This document shows, one piece after another, positions 45,117 to 54,800 of a stretch of DNA of 64,000 bases (position 1 is its first letter; every line of letters begins with the position of its first letter). A program made the position numbers and the translations under genes. The notes beneath the pieces are model-generated. The model saw nothing but the letters and a program-made list of their open reading frames with translations. It was not told the origin of the DNA and searched no databases. The DNA comes from DATAGF01 sp963834875. Lineage in GTDB: Bacteria > Actinomycetota > Thermoleophilia > Miltoncostaeales > Miltoncostaeaceae. Location of the stretch: positions 248,001-312,000 of the forward strand of contig CAWIDG010000027.1 in assembly GCA_963834875.1 (NCBI GenBank). Direction: 5' to 3'.

Positions 45117-46622
45117 TCAGCGGCCGGAGCTGATCGCCGCCTCGAGCTTCTCCTGCACCTGGTCGATCGTGAAGCTCGCCGCCTCCATCCGCGGCGGGAA
45201 GTCCACGAACGTGCCCAGGAACTCGGCCGCGAGCGCCTGGGCGGCCATGAGCATGAAGCCTCGATCGAGGTACCAGTCCCAGTACGTGTTGGAGGTGACG
45301 TCGGCGCGCTCGAACGGGTCGGTCCGCAGGTTGTAGAGCGCGGGGATCCGCGTCGCCACGAACGGCTCGCCCCAGATGGCGAGCGTCCCGGGCATCCGCT
45401 GCTGCATGAAGACGAGCTTCCAATTGTCGAACCGCAACGCCACCAGGTCGCCGTCGTCCGAGAAGTAGAAGAACCCCTGCCGGGGGCTCTCCTCCGCCTC
45501 GCCCGTGAGGTAGGGGAGCAGGTTGTGGCCGTCGAGGTGCACCTTGAACGTTCTCTCCCCGGCCTTGTGCCCCGTGAGCAGCTTCTCCTTGACGTCCGGC
45601 TCGCCCGCGGCCGCGAGGAGCGTCGGAAGCCAGTCGAGATGGCTCACGATCTCGTTGGAGACGACGCCCGCCGGGATCCTCCCGGGCCAGCGAACGAGGC
45701 ACGGGACGCGGAACGCGCCCTCCCAGTTCGTGTTCTTCTCGGACCGGAACGGCGTCATCCCGGCGTCCGGCCACGAGTTCATGTGCGGGCCGTTGTCGGT
45801 CGAGTACATGACGATCGTGTCCTCGGCGATGCCGAGCCTGTCGAGCGTGTCGAGCACCCTGCCCACGTGCTTGTCGTGGTCGATCATCGTGTCGTGGTAC
45901 GGGGACTGCCAGCGGCCGGCCTGCCCGAGGCTCCGGCGCTTCGGATGCGTCCGGAAGTGCATGTGCGTGGTGTTGATCCAGGCGAAGAAGGGCGTGCGTG
46001 CGTTGTGCTTGCGCTGGATGAAGTCGATCGCGCCGTCCACGATCTCGTCGTCGATCGTCTCCATCCGCTTCCTCGTCAGCGGCCCGGTGTCCTTGATGGT
46101 GTGCCTGCCGCCGCTGGTCATCTTGCTGTGGAGGACGCCGCGGGGCCCGTACCGCTCTCGGAACTCGGGGTAGTGCTCGGGGTCGGGATAGTCCGGGTGC
46201 TCCGGCTCCTCCTCGGCGTTCAGGTGGTAGAGGTTGCCGAAGAACTCGTCGAAGCCGTGCGCCGTCGGCAGGTGCTCGTCGCGGTCGCCGAGATGGTTCT
46301 TGCCGAACTGGCCGGTCGCGTAGCCGAGCGGCTTCAGGAGCTCCGCGATGGTCGGGTCCTCAGCGCTGATCCCCTGCTCCGCCCCCGGGATCCCGACCTT
46401 GCTGAGCCCCGTGCGGTAGACGCTCTGACCGGTGATGAACGCCGACCGTCCGGCCGTGCAGCTCTGCTCGCCGTACGAGTCCGTGAACCGCATCCCCTCG
46501 CCCGCGAGGCGATCGATGTTGGGGGTCCGGTAGCCCATCAGGCCGTCGCTGTAGCAGCTCAGGTTGGTGATCCCGATGTCGTCTCCCCAGAAGACCACGA
46601 TGTTCGGCTTCCCCTTCGGCAT
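45117..46622 (-). CDS. Arylsulfatase-type sulfatase
   Basis: 501 residues, alkaline-phosphatase superfamily. Metal-binding start NIVVFWGDDIGITNLSCYS, the Cys-type sulfatase motif CTAGRSAFITG (CxAxR; Cys becomes formylglycine), GKNHLGDRDEHLPT and TDNGPHMNSWPD. No signal peptide is visible, so it is probably cytoplasmic unless translocated otherwise. Hydrolyses an organic sulfate ester; substrate unknown. Forms an operon with the maturase downstream. Confidence 0.93.
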   Translation of the reverse strand: MPKGKPNIVVFWGDDIGITNLSCYSDGLMGYRTPNIDRLAGEGMRFTDSYGEQSCTAGRSAFITGQSVYRTGLSKVGIPGAEQGISAEDPTIAELLKPLGYATGQFGKNHLGDRDEHLPTAHGFDEFFGNLYHLNAEEEPEHPDYPDPEHYPEFRERYGPRGVLHSKMTSGGRHTIKDTGPLTRKRMETIDDEIVDGAIDFIQRKHNARTPFFAWINTTHMHFRTHPKRRSLGQAGRWQSPYHDTMIDHDKHVGRVLDTLDRLGIAEDTIVMYSTDNGPHMNSWPDAGMTPFRSEKNTNWEGAFRVPCLVRWPGRIPAGVVSNEIVSHLDWLPTLLAAAGEPDVKEKLLTGHKAGERTFKVHLDGHNLLPYLTGEAEESPRQGFFYFSDDGDLVALRFDNWKLVFMQQRMPGTLAIWGEPFVATRIPALYNLRTDPFERADVTSNTYWDWYLDRGFMLMAAQALAAEFLGTFVDFPPRMEAASFTIDQVQEKLEAAISSGR

Positions 46623-46814
46623 GCGTCCCCCGTTCGCTCATGACTGGCGCCGGGCCGAGCCCGCCCATCCGCCCCATCCCCCATGACTCAATGGGGCCGC
46701 GACGACGCCGCCGGTAAGCCAGCCCCCCGCCGATCCTATGTCACCCCTGATGCCGGAGGCGGGGGTCAACGGTGGCCGGAATGTTCCATCCTCGCTTCCA
46801 CACCGCTCGACTGG

Positions 46815-47681
46815 CATCCACGTCGCGCGGTCTGCGACCCGTCACTCAGCCGCGGGGTGCGCGGGCCTGGACCGTGGTGAAAGCAATCGTCTGCGTCCAC
46901 CAGGCCGGATCGGCGCAGTGGCCGAGGAACGCGTCAATCGATCGGTCGTCGAGCTCGCCGGATGCGACCAGCCGGCCCCGCAACTCGACGACCGTCCGCG
47001 TCCAGTACTCAGCCCACAGAGAGCCACCGTTGTAGAGCGCGGTCTCGGCGGTTGCCGCGATGCCCTCCATGCCCAGCGTTGCCAGAGTCGCGGGGAGCCT
47101 GCGACCGATCAGGTAGTCGATTCCCTCCCGGCGCGACCACGCGAGCCACCCCTCCCAGAACGCCCGGACGTCACGCGGCTCAGCGACGCTCACCGGCAGG
47201 AAATCCGGCTCGATCAGCAGGATTGCTCCGCCCGGTCGCACGCTCGCGACGAGGTTCGCGACGGCAGCCTGCGAGCGCGCCACGTGGTGAAGCACGGCGC
47301 GCGCCGTCACCAGATCAAAATCTCTCGGCTCGATCGGTCCGGCGACGATGTCTGCCTGGCGAAGCTCGAGGCTCGGCATGTCCGCGTCGACGAGCGAGAG
47401 ATCGAGATCCACCGCCACGGCTCGCCCGCCAGGGGCGACGTGCCCCGCGAGCCAGGCGGAGATGGAGCCGTTACCACATCCGACTTCAAGCGTCCGTGCC
47501 CCAGGTCCGATGCCCAGCTGCTCGATGTGGCGGCGGTGCATCGGATCGAGCAGCCGCGACATCAGATCCAGCCGGTCGCGCTCTCCTTCCCGGTGATGAT
47601 CGAGGACGTACTCAGGCATGCCGTTCCCATCCGGGGGGGCGGGCGACTCGCCAACGACCGGCCACGGTCAACCGATGATCA
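46815..47681. repeat. Segmental duplication, copy 1 (867 bp)
   Basis: This segment is repeated at 55416-56282 in the same orientation at a constant offset of 8601 bases, with about 16 substitutions and no indel. Similarity starts abruptly at CATCCACG and ends at GATGATCA. It carries a complete methyltransferase gene and about 60 bp upstream of it. No terminal inverted repeats or transposase are visible at the edges. Confidence 0.93.
46846..47619 (-). CDS. SAM-dependent class I methyltransferase, copy 1
   Basis: 257 residues, start ATG at 47619. SAM-binding motif I LEVGCGNGSISAWLA at about residue 42, motif II acidic AVDLDLSL, motif III-like region RDFDLVTARAVLHHVA and post-motif RPGGAILLIEPDF. 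The C-terminal half holds GTDYLIGRR-like (GIDYLIGRRLP) and WTRTVVELRGRLV. Substrate unknown. Nearly identical to the copy at 55447-56220 (starts MPEY instead of MSEY). Both copies remain intact, which suggests selection or recent duplication. Confidence 0.85.
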   Translation of the reverse strand: MPEYVLDHHREGERDRLDLMSRLLDPMHRRHIEQLGIGPGARTLEVGCGNGSISAWLAGHVAPGGRAVAVDLDLSLVDADMPSLELRQADIVAGPIEPRDFDLVTARAVLHHVARSQAAVANLVASVRPGGAILLIEPDFLPVSVAEPRDVRAFWEGWLAWSRREGIDYLIGRRLPATLATLGMEGIAATAETALYNGGSLWAEYWTRTVVELRGRLVASGELDDRSIDAFLGHCADPAWWTQTIAFTTVQARAPRG

Positions 47682-47791
47682 GCCCAGAGGCCGAAGCGTT
47701 GCGCGATGCGGCGGAACGGCGTCCTCAGCGCCAGCGCCGCGTCAACCTCGGCGCGCTCGGCGTGGCGGCAGACGGTGCAGGTGCGGGGCAC
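47612..47791 (-). CDS. Truncated small Cys/His-motif (CxxCxH) DNA-binding-like protein
   Basis: From a GTG at 47791 the minus strand reads RTCTVCRHAERAEVDAAL, then RTPFRRIAQRFG, the start of a small actinobacterial/phage family with a CxxCxH motif and a following HTH-like helix pair. After QRFG the sequence crosses into the duplicated segment (edge 47681) and continues LWADHRL as unrelated residues to a stop at 47612. The normal HTH second half (serine then RH residues) is missing, so the duplication edge cut the gene. Confidence 0.5.
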   Translation of the reverse strand: MPRTCTVCRHAERAEVDAALALRTPFRRIAQRFGLWADHRLTVAGRWRVARPPGWERHA

Positions 47792-47977
47792 GGGCGCATC
47801 ATCGCAGCACCGGGCGGCCCGGCCCGGGGCGGCCTGCCGCGAGGCGGATCGTGGAGCCCGAGATCCCCCCGCTCACCACGGCTGCGGGCCGGAGGCAGCC
47901 GTCTCTTGCGCACCGGGATTGACCGGCACCCCGGGCGATTGGAGAATGCCGCTCTTCCGCCGGCCCCCGTGCGAGAG

Positions 47978-49135
47978 ATGAGACCGATGCCCCGACGCCT
48001 CCGCCCCATGATGGTCGCCGCCCTGAGCGGCGGAGCCCTGGTCATCGCAGCGGCAGTCGGAACCGCGGCTCCACCATCGTCGCCGGAGCCCCTCGTGATC
48101 GCCGTGGAGGGCCCGCAGAGCGGCGGGCAGGCGTCCAACGGGCTGGACCAGCTCCGGGGGGTGCAGCTCGCGGTGCGCCAGGTCAACGCCCACGGTGGGG
48201 TGCTGGAGCGGCCGGTGCGGATCGTGAAGGCCGACGACGAAGGGTCGGCCGCACGGGCGAGGCCCGTGGCGCGCGCGGTGATCGGGCAGGGCATCGGGTT
48301 CGTGATCGGCCCGTACAACTCCTCGGTGGGGCTCCAGAACCTGTCGCTCTACCGGCAGAACCGGGTGCTCCCGGTCTGGATGACGTCGAGCGACGAGACG
48401 AAGGGCGCGGGCGCGACGGTGCAGCCGATGAACAGCCAGATCGCCCCGATCGAGCAGCGCTACCTGAGCTCCCTGCCCGCCTCGCGGGTGACCATGCTCG
48501 TGGACGACACGCCGAACGGCGCCTTTACGGAGGGGATGGCGCGGCGGCTTCGGACGGCGCTCGAGAGGGTCGGCACCACGGTGAACTGGATCTCGGTTGT
48601 CGAGGGCGCCACGAGCGCGTACTACGCGGGCAAAGTCAACGAGGCGCTCGGGTCCAGGCCGGACCTCGTCTACGTGAGCACCTACTTCCCGGAGGGCGTG
48701 CAGATCGCCAAGGCGCTCGCTGCGGGGGGGACCCAGCCGCCGTGCCTGATGGGCCTCGCGAACGTGGACAACGGCTTCGTCGTGCAGACGACGCGGGCCG
48801 AGGCCCAGCGGTGCGTCTTCAGCGGAGTCCCGGCCGCCGGACAGATGCCCTCGGCGCGGGGATACGTGCAGCAGTACCGGCGGGCGTTCGACAAGCGGCC
48901 GGGCGTGTGGGGGTCGTTCACGTACGACTCGGCGAGGATCCTCTTCGCGGCGATCGAGCGGGCCGGGAGCACCCGGTTCGGCGCCGTGCTCAAGGCGCTG
49001 CGCGCGACCCGGAGTTACCGGGGCGCGACGGGGCCGATCACGATCGACCGCGACAGCGGCTACCGGACGAACGTGCCGGTGAGCATCCTGACCGTCAACT
49101 CCAAGGACAAGTTCGTGATCGCGCGCACCACCTGA
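47978..49135 (+). CDS. ABC-type branched-chain-amino-acid-like substrate-binding protein
   Basis: 385 residues. N-terminal signal (about 1-30, RLRPMMVAALSGGALVIAAAV), then a Peripla_BP_6 (LivJ-like) fold: VIAVEGPQSGGQASNGLDQ, RGVQLAVRQVNAHGGVL, VIGPYNSSVGLQN and SFTYDSARILFAAIERAG. It should bind a small ligand outside the membrane. No permease or ATPase gene is adjacent, so it is an orphan receptor or works with a distant ABC system. ATG 47978 is favoured; a second ATG lies 9 bp later. Confidence 0.85.
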   Translation: MRPMPRRLRPMMVAALSGGALVIAAAVGTAAPPSSPEPLVIAVEGPQSGGQASNGLDQLRGVQLAVRQVNAHGGVLERPVRIVKADDEGSAARARPVARAVIGQGIGFVIGPYNSSVGLQNLSLYRQNRVLPVWMTSSDETKGAGATVQPMNSQIAPIEQRYLSSLPASRVTMLVDDTPNGAFTEGMARRLRTALERVGTTVNWISVVEGATSAYYAGKVNEALGSRPDLVYVSTYFPEGVQIAKALAAGGTQPPCLMGLANVDNGFVVQTTRAEAQRCVFSGVPAAGQMPSARGYVQQYRRAFDKRPGVWGSFTYDSARILFAAIERAGSTRFGAVLKALRATRSYRGATGPITIDRDSGYRTNVPVSILTVNSKDKFVIARTT

Positions 49136-49516
49136 CCGGCTGCTGCGGGGCGCAATCGCCTACGCGGGCGGCGACCTCTTCCGAGGGCACGCCATCCCCG
49201 TGACCCCGTCGGACTGCGAGCTCGGGGGCCCCTACTGAGGCAGAGGGAGCGCAAGCCGCGCCGGCCGCGGCGCGCACACTCACCCGCCGACGAGTGCCGC
49301 GCGGAGGCGCGTGACGAGGGCGGCACGTCGGGAAGGGGGTTCGGCGCGAGCGGCATCCTCACCGGCCTGTCGCAGGAGCGCGGCGTGCGATCCTCGCAGC
49401 CGCGCCGCCGGCGCTTGCACGTGCGGCTGCGGAACGCCCCCTGAGCCCCGGCGCGGCATGACCTTGCGGGAGTCAGGATCTAGGCTTGCGCCAAATCGCT
49501 CTGTGAGGAGTGGGGC
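49136..49516. other. Non-coding or degraded stretch upstream of the Crp/Fnr gene
   Basis: 381 bp with no convincing gene. One plus-strand stretch (AIAYAGGDLFRGHAIPV to a TGA near 49240) looks like a short C-terminal remnant but has no start and no recognised family. A ribosome binding site GTGAGGAG precedes the next GTG. No repeat or clear promoter seen. Confidence 0.4.
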
Positions 49517-50170
49517 GTGGAGTGGGACGTGCTCGCCGGTCTCGGCGAGGAGGAGCGGCGGCAGGTGCTCGCCGCCGCCCGTCGCCGGCGGTTCAGACGC
49601 CAGGAGGTCCTGTTCCATGCGGGCGACCCCGGCGAGGCGCTCCACCTCATCGCCAAGGGCCGTGTGGCCGTCTACGTCACGACTCCCCTCGGCAGCACGG
49701 CCACCTTCGCGGTCCTCGGCCCGGGCGAGGCGGTGGGCGAGCTGGCGCTCGTGTCGCCGAAGGCTGAGCGCACGGCAACCGCGATCGCCCTCGAGCCAAC
49801 GGAGACCCTCTCGCTGCGCCGGGACCAGTTCGAGGCGCTCCGGAACGCGCATCCGTTCGTCGACCGGCTCCTGGTCGAGCTACTCGCTGCGCGCGTTCGG
49901 CAGCTCGATGCGGATCTGGTCGAGGCGTTCTTCACGGCGGCCGAGACGCGGGTGTTGCGGCGCTTGGCTCGTCTCGCCAACCAGTACGCAGATGCGGGCG
50001 GGCGTGCCGTGATCCACCTCACGCAGGAGGACCTGGCCGGGCTCGCGGGGACCTCGCGGGCGACTGTGAATCGGACGCTACGGAGTGCCCAGGAAGCAGG
50101 CATCCTGGCCCTTCGGCGAGGGAGCATCGAGCTACTCGACCTCGACGCCCTCCAGCGCCGCGCGCGGTAG
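49517..50170 (+). CDS. Crp/Fnr-family transcriptional regulator
   Basis: 217 residues, GTG start with GAGGAG upstream. N-terminal cNMP-binding beta-roll (about 10-125: VLFHAGDPGEALHLIAKG, GEAVGELALVSP with the GELAL phosphate-binding block) and C-terminal winged HTH (LTQEDLAGLAGTSRATVNRTL, then GILALRRGSIELLD). The phosphate cassette PKAERTATA keeps the Arg-x-Ala/Thr pattern expected of cAMP binders. Lacks the Fnr N-terminal Cys cluster. A cyclase-domain gene lies 4 kb downstream. Confidence 0.92.
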   Translation: MEWDVLAGLGEEERRQVLAAARRRRFRRQEVLFHAGDPGEALHLIAKGRVAVYVTTPLGSTATFAVLGPGEAVGELALVSPKAERTATAIALEPTETLSLRRDQFEALRNAHPFVDRLLVELLAARVRQLDADLVEAFFTAAETRVLRRLARLANQYADAGGRAVIHLTQEDLAGLAGTSRATVNRTLRSAQEAGILALRRGSIELLDLDALQRRAR

Positions 50171-50508
50171 CCGGCCCGATGCGCGGTGCCTCCGCTCGAG
50201 CTGGAGCGTGACGGCCGAGAAGCTCCGCGACGTGGTGCTGTACGTGGAGTATCGGGTGGGCTGAGTGCGCCGTGTATCGGCACCGGGTGACCCTGGACCC
50301 ACCCCCCGGAGAATGCCGCACCCCACCTGATCCGGGCCAGGGCCGTGCGCCGGATCCTGAGCGCCGATGAGCCGCGAGCGCTCGCCGAGTGTCGTGGCCG
50401 TGACGTTGCGCGCGTCGTGACCGTGGCTGTCCGGTCGGTCTCTCCGCCCTAGCTTCGACGCACGAGGTGGCGATGACGCCGCCGAGACCAACCGAGAAAG
50501 GAGCTGTC
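50171..50508. other. Intergenic region, possible regulatory DNA
   Basis: About 340 bp between the Crp/Fnr regulator and a small ORF. No recognised coding remnant on either strand. The stretch ends with a strong Shine-Dalgarno AAAGGAG (50496-50502) for the next ORF. A Crp-type half-site pattern TGTG/CACA is not clearly seen. Confidence 0.4.
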
Positions 50509-50604
50509 GTGTTCCTCGAGTACATCAAGCGGTCCAGTGGGACCAACCGCGCCGGGCGCCCGCTCGACGTGACCCCGAACGTCAGGTCGGGCCTGGGAGT
50601 GTGA
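50509..50604 (+). CDS. 31-residue small ORF ahead of a zinc dehydrogenase
   Basis: GTG at 50509 has the near-ideal AAAGGAG at 50496-50502, 6 nt upstream. The peptide begins FLEYIKRSSGTNRAG and ends with LGV before TGA. It lies 102 bp upstream of the dehydrogenase, which has its own GGAAGGAGGAG site. Could be a leader peptide or a small protein; no family recognised and no Cys or aromatic-rich core typical of RiPP precursors. Confidence 0.4.
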   Translation: MFLEYIKRSSGTNRAGRPLDVTPNVRSGLGV

Positions 50605-50706
50605 ACGGCGACGCCACCGCGCCGGGAGCCCGCGCGGCGCTCGCACGGGCTCGCGGCGCCGGGCGAGCACCCGACACAAGCATCCTCGACGGAAGGAGGA
50701 GGAGCC

Positions 50707-51792
50707 ATGCGCGGAATCGTGTTCAACGCGCCCAGGGACGTCTCGGTCGAGACCGTTCCGGACCCGACCATCGTCGAGCCCGGCGATGCCATCGTCAGGG
50801 TGACCAAGGCGGGCATCTGCGGATCGGACATGCACATCTACAACCACGGTGACGCCTTCGGCTTCAGCCCCGGCTGCCGCCTCGGCCACGAGTTCGTGGG
50901 CGTCGTCGAGGAGGTCGGCGGCGACGTCGTCACCGTGCGCGCCGGCCAGAAGGTCGCCTCGCCGTTCTGGATCTCGTGCGGCGAGTGCCACTTCTGCCGT
51001 CGTGGGCTCCAGACCTCCTGTGTGCGCGGCGGCGCGTACGGCTTTGAGCCGTTCTGGCCCGGCGGCGGCGAGGTGCAGGGCGGCCAGTCGCAGTACGTCC
51101 GCGTGCCGATGGCCGACGGGACGCTCGAGCCCGTGCCCGAGTCGCTCGCCGACGACGCGAACGACTCCCGAGTCCTGCCGCTGACCGACGTCTTCACCAC
51201 CGCCTATCACGCGGTCACGGGGGCCGACATCTCCGAGGGGGACACGGTCCTCGTCGTCGGCGACGGTGCGGTCGGCCTGCTCGCCTGCCACGCCGCGCGG
51301 CTGTTCAACCCGGCCGCGATCGTGCTGGCCGGGCACCACGCCGACCGCCTCGAGGTGGGCCGGCGCCTTGGGGCGACGCACACGGTTGACACCTCGGCCA
51401 ACGGCGGCCTGGAGGAGGTGGTCGGGGGGCTGACGGACGGGCACGGCCCCCAGGCGGTGGTGGACGCCGTCTCGAGCGCGGGGTCGATGAAGCTGTTCAC
51501 CGAGGCGGTCCAGGCCGGCGGGACCGTCAGCTGGGTGGGCATGGAGGTCTTCCTCGGCGCGCCCGAGCTTTCGTGGGACCAGTGCTTCCTGCGCAACCTC
51601 ACGATCCGGGGAGGGGTGGCGCCGGTAAAGCGCTATCTCGCGACGCTCTGGCCCCTCCTCGAGAACGGCACGATCGACCCTTCACCCGTTCTGACTCACG
51701 ATCTCAGCCTGGACGAGGCCGCGACGGGCTACGGGGCGATGGCCGGCCGGCAGGAGGGCACGGTGAAGGTGGCGGTGTCGCCGAACGGCTGA
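50707..51792 (+). CDS. Zinc-dependent medium-chain alcohol dehydrogenase
   Basis: 361 residues, intact. Catalytic zinc ligands in ICGSDMHIYNHG and LGHEFVGVVEEVGG; structural-zinc-like cluster CGECHFCRRGLQTSC; Rossmann motif VVGDGAVGLLACH; downstream GHHADRLEVGRRLGATH. Resembles IMP/threonine or formaldehyde-type dehydrogenases of the actinobacterial group, substrate not deduced. Strong ribosome binding site upstream fixes ATG 50707. Confidence 0.9.
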   Translation: MRGIVFNAPRDVSVETVPDPTIVEPGDAIVRVTKAGICGSDMHIYNHGDAFGFSPGCRLGHEFVGVVEEVGGDVVTVRAGQKVASPFWISCGECHFCRRGLQTSCVRGGAYGFEPFWPGGGEVQGGQSQYVRVPMADGTLEPVPESLADDANDSRVLPLTDVFTTAYHAVTGADISEGDTVLVVGDGAVGLLACHAARLFNPAAIVLAGHHADRLEVGRRLGATHTVDTSANGGLEEVVGGLTDGHGPQAVVDAVSSAGSMKLFTEAVQAGGTVSWVGMEVFLGAPELSWDQCFLRNLTIRGGVAPVKRYLATLWPLLENGTIDPSPVLTHDLSLDEAATGYGAMAGRQEGTVKVAVSPNG

Positions 51793-51862
51793 GCGCGACG
51801 GTGGCGGGCCGGCGGGGGCGCATGATCATGCCGCCGGCCCCCACCGGCTCGTGCCCGCGCAG

Positions 51863-54800
51863 TCATGCGGACGGTCGGCCCCGGCCGACCCCCAGCTGTC
51901 CGGCGAGCTCGTCGACGCGAGCGGAGTAGATCGGCGCGTCGAGCTCGCTCAGCAGGACGCGAGCCGCGTCCAGCTCGACGCCTGCAGCTGAGTCCTCACC
52001 GGCGGCGCTGCTCGAGCCTCGCCAGGTCCATGTGCGTCACCGCGAGCTCGAAGCGGCACCCCATGCGGCCGAAGGCCGAGCGGGCCTCGTCGAGGCGGCC
52101 GCGCGCGGCCGCGAGGTCTCCGGTCGCCAGGGCTACGCGGCCGAGGGCCCGCTGCGCCACGGCGACGGCCCAGGGGTAGCCGACCTGCTCGCTGAGACTG
52201 AGTGCGCGGCGGGCGGTCTCGGTGGCGGTCCCCGGGTCGCCCGACCAGAGCTGGGCGTCGCTCAGCCAACCGGTGAGCCACGCGGCCAGACGGCCGTAGC
52301 CGAACTCCACGAGCAGCTGGATGGAGGACTGCAGCAGCGACACCGCCTGGGGGTAGTCGCCCTTCTCGCGGTAGCTGAAGCCGAGGGCGAACATGCTGTA
52401 GGCGCTGTTCAGCGGATCGGGCGAGCGCTCGAGGCTCTCGGTGCCCTCGGCGATGGCGCGCTCCCAGTTGCCGCGCGTCGCCTCGTACCAGGCGATCTCC
52501 CACCCGGCGTAGCTCTGCAGGCGAGGGTCCTCCCGCAGGCGGCCGATCTCCTTCGTGCGGGCGACGTTGGCCAGGGCCTCCTCGAAGTCGCCCGTGTTGA
52601 CGAGGTTCTGCCCGATCCAGGCGTGGGCGTGACCGAGCCACCACCATTCGTCGGTGCGCTCGAGGGAGGCGGCGGCGGTCCGCCCGTGCTCGGCCCCCTC
52701 GGCGAACCGCCCGCGCCAGAAGGCCTCCCGGGCGCGCACGTAGTGCGCCTTCCCGAAGGTGGCGACGTCGCCCGAGCGCGACGACTCGTGGATGGCGCGG
52801 GCGATGCTCGTGGCGGCTCCGTCGCGGTCGCCGGCATGGGCGTGGGTGTGCCCCAGCCACATGTAGAGGCGCCCGGCCACGTCCGGGTCCTCGAGCCGCG
52901 TTGCGCGGGCCTCGACGGCCTGGAGCGCCTCGAGGCTCTCGTCGAACCCGCCCAGGAAGTAGAGCGAGTACACCAGGCGCAGGGTGAGCTCGCAGGCCTG
53001 CCGGTCGCGGAGGTCGGGCGGCAGGCCCTCGGCGTGCCGCAGCGCCTCGCGCAGGGCCTCGGCCGCCTCCGCGTGCGCGTATCCCCTCGCCGCCGACTCG
53101 GCGAACAGGCCGAGGTACTCCACGGCCTTCTCCGATCGGGCGGTGTGCGAGTAGTGGTGAGCCAGCCGGTCGTAGACCTCGCCCAGACGATCCGCGTACA
53201 GCGCCTCGTAGGCCGCGCCCGCGACCTCGTGCAGGCGGGCCCTCCGGCTCGAGAGCAGGCTCTGGTACGCGACGTCCTGGGTGAGGGCGTGCTTGAAGAC
53301 GTAGACGGGCTCGCCATCGCCGCCCTGCTCGTGGATGAACTCCAGGCGCCTGAGCTCCGCGAGGTGGGGCTCGAGGCCGCCGGGGCCGCTCCAGACCGCT
53401 TCGAGCAGCCGGAGCGGGAACTCGCGCCCCAGCACCGAGGCGGTCTGGAGCACCCGACGCGGCTCCTCGTCCAGCCGATCGACGCGCGCCAGCAGGACGT
53501 CGTGCACGCTGTCGGGGACGGGTTGCTCCGGGCCGGTGGGCGCGTCCTCGAGTAGGGCGCGCGCCAACTCCTCCAGGAAGAAGGGGTTGCCGTCGGCCTT
53601 CTCCACGATCTGCTCGAGCACGCCGGGATCCGCTGCCCGCTCGCCGAGGACGGCGTGCAGCACCTCGAGGCTCTCGGCCAGGGTCAGCCGCGGCAGGGCG
53701 AGCTGAGTCGCGTATGACGCCTGCATCCAGGGAGCCTGGTACCCCGGTCGATAGGTGCAGACGAGGGCGAGCGGGGCACCCTGGATGCTCTCCACAAGCC
53801 GGGCGAGGAACTCCTCGGAGAGGCGGTCGATCCAGTGGAGGTCCTCGACCACCAGCAGCAGGGGCCTGCGACGGCTGCCGGTGAGGCACATCGTCAACAC
53901 CGTCTCGAAGGTGCGCTGCTTGACGGCCTCCGGACTGAGGTCATCGGGCGCCCCGTCGTCGCGGAGCCCCATCATCCGCAGCAGCAGCGGCACGCGAGGG
54001 CCGGGCTCGATCCCCAGCTCGGTCAGGCCGAAGGCGGCCTTGGCCTCGACCTCGGCGGGCGAGTCGCCGTCCGCGATGCCACAGTTGGCGCGCACGATGT
54101 CGGCCAGCGGGACGTAGGGGACGGCCGAGCCGTAGGAGAGGCAGCGCCCCTCCAGCACGGTGAGGCGCTCGGCGGCCAGCGAGCGGCGCAGCTCGGCGAC
54201 GATGCGCGACTTGCCCATGCCGGGCTCGCCGACGACGCCCACGACCTGGCCGCGGCCGGAGGCGGCCTCGGCCACCAGCTCCTGAAGGGCGGTGAGCTGG
54301 CGCTCGCGGCCGACGAAGCGTCCTCTGGGCGGCGAGCCGAGGCCCTCCAGGGCCGAGCGTCGCGGCCCGAGCCCCAGCACGCGGTGCGCGACCACGGCCT
54401 CGGCGCGGCCGCGAATCGCGACGGGGCCGATCCGCTCGCAGCGGATGTAGCCGACCACCTGCCGGGCGGTCGTGTCGCTGATGAGGATTGTGCCCGGCTC
54501 CGCGCTCGACTGCAGGCGGGCCGCGACGTTGATCGTGTCGCCGACCGCGGTGTGGTCGCCCTCGGGATCCGCGCCGAGGCCGCCGACCACGACCGAGCCG
54601 CTGTTGAGCCCCATGCGCACCTCGACCGGCTCGAGGCCCGGCGGCGTGAGGTCACGCAGAAGGCGCCCTCGGAGGGCGAGCGCCGCGAGCACCGCGCGCC
54701 GCGCGTGGTCCTCGTGCGCGGTCGGCACGCCGATGAGCGCCATGAAGCCATCGCCCATGAAGCGGTCGATCGTGCCGCCGTAGAACCGCAGCTCCTCGAG

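Noticed and set aside
50509..50604. Mycofactocin-like RiPP precursor peptide
   Set aside because: No C-terminal Val-Tyr pair, no radical SAM partner in the neighbourhood; only size and a nearby dehydrogenase agree.
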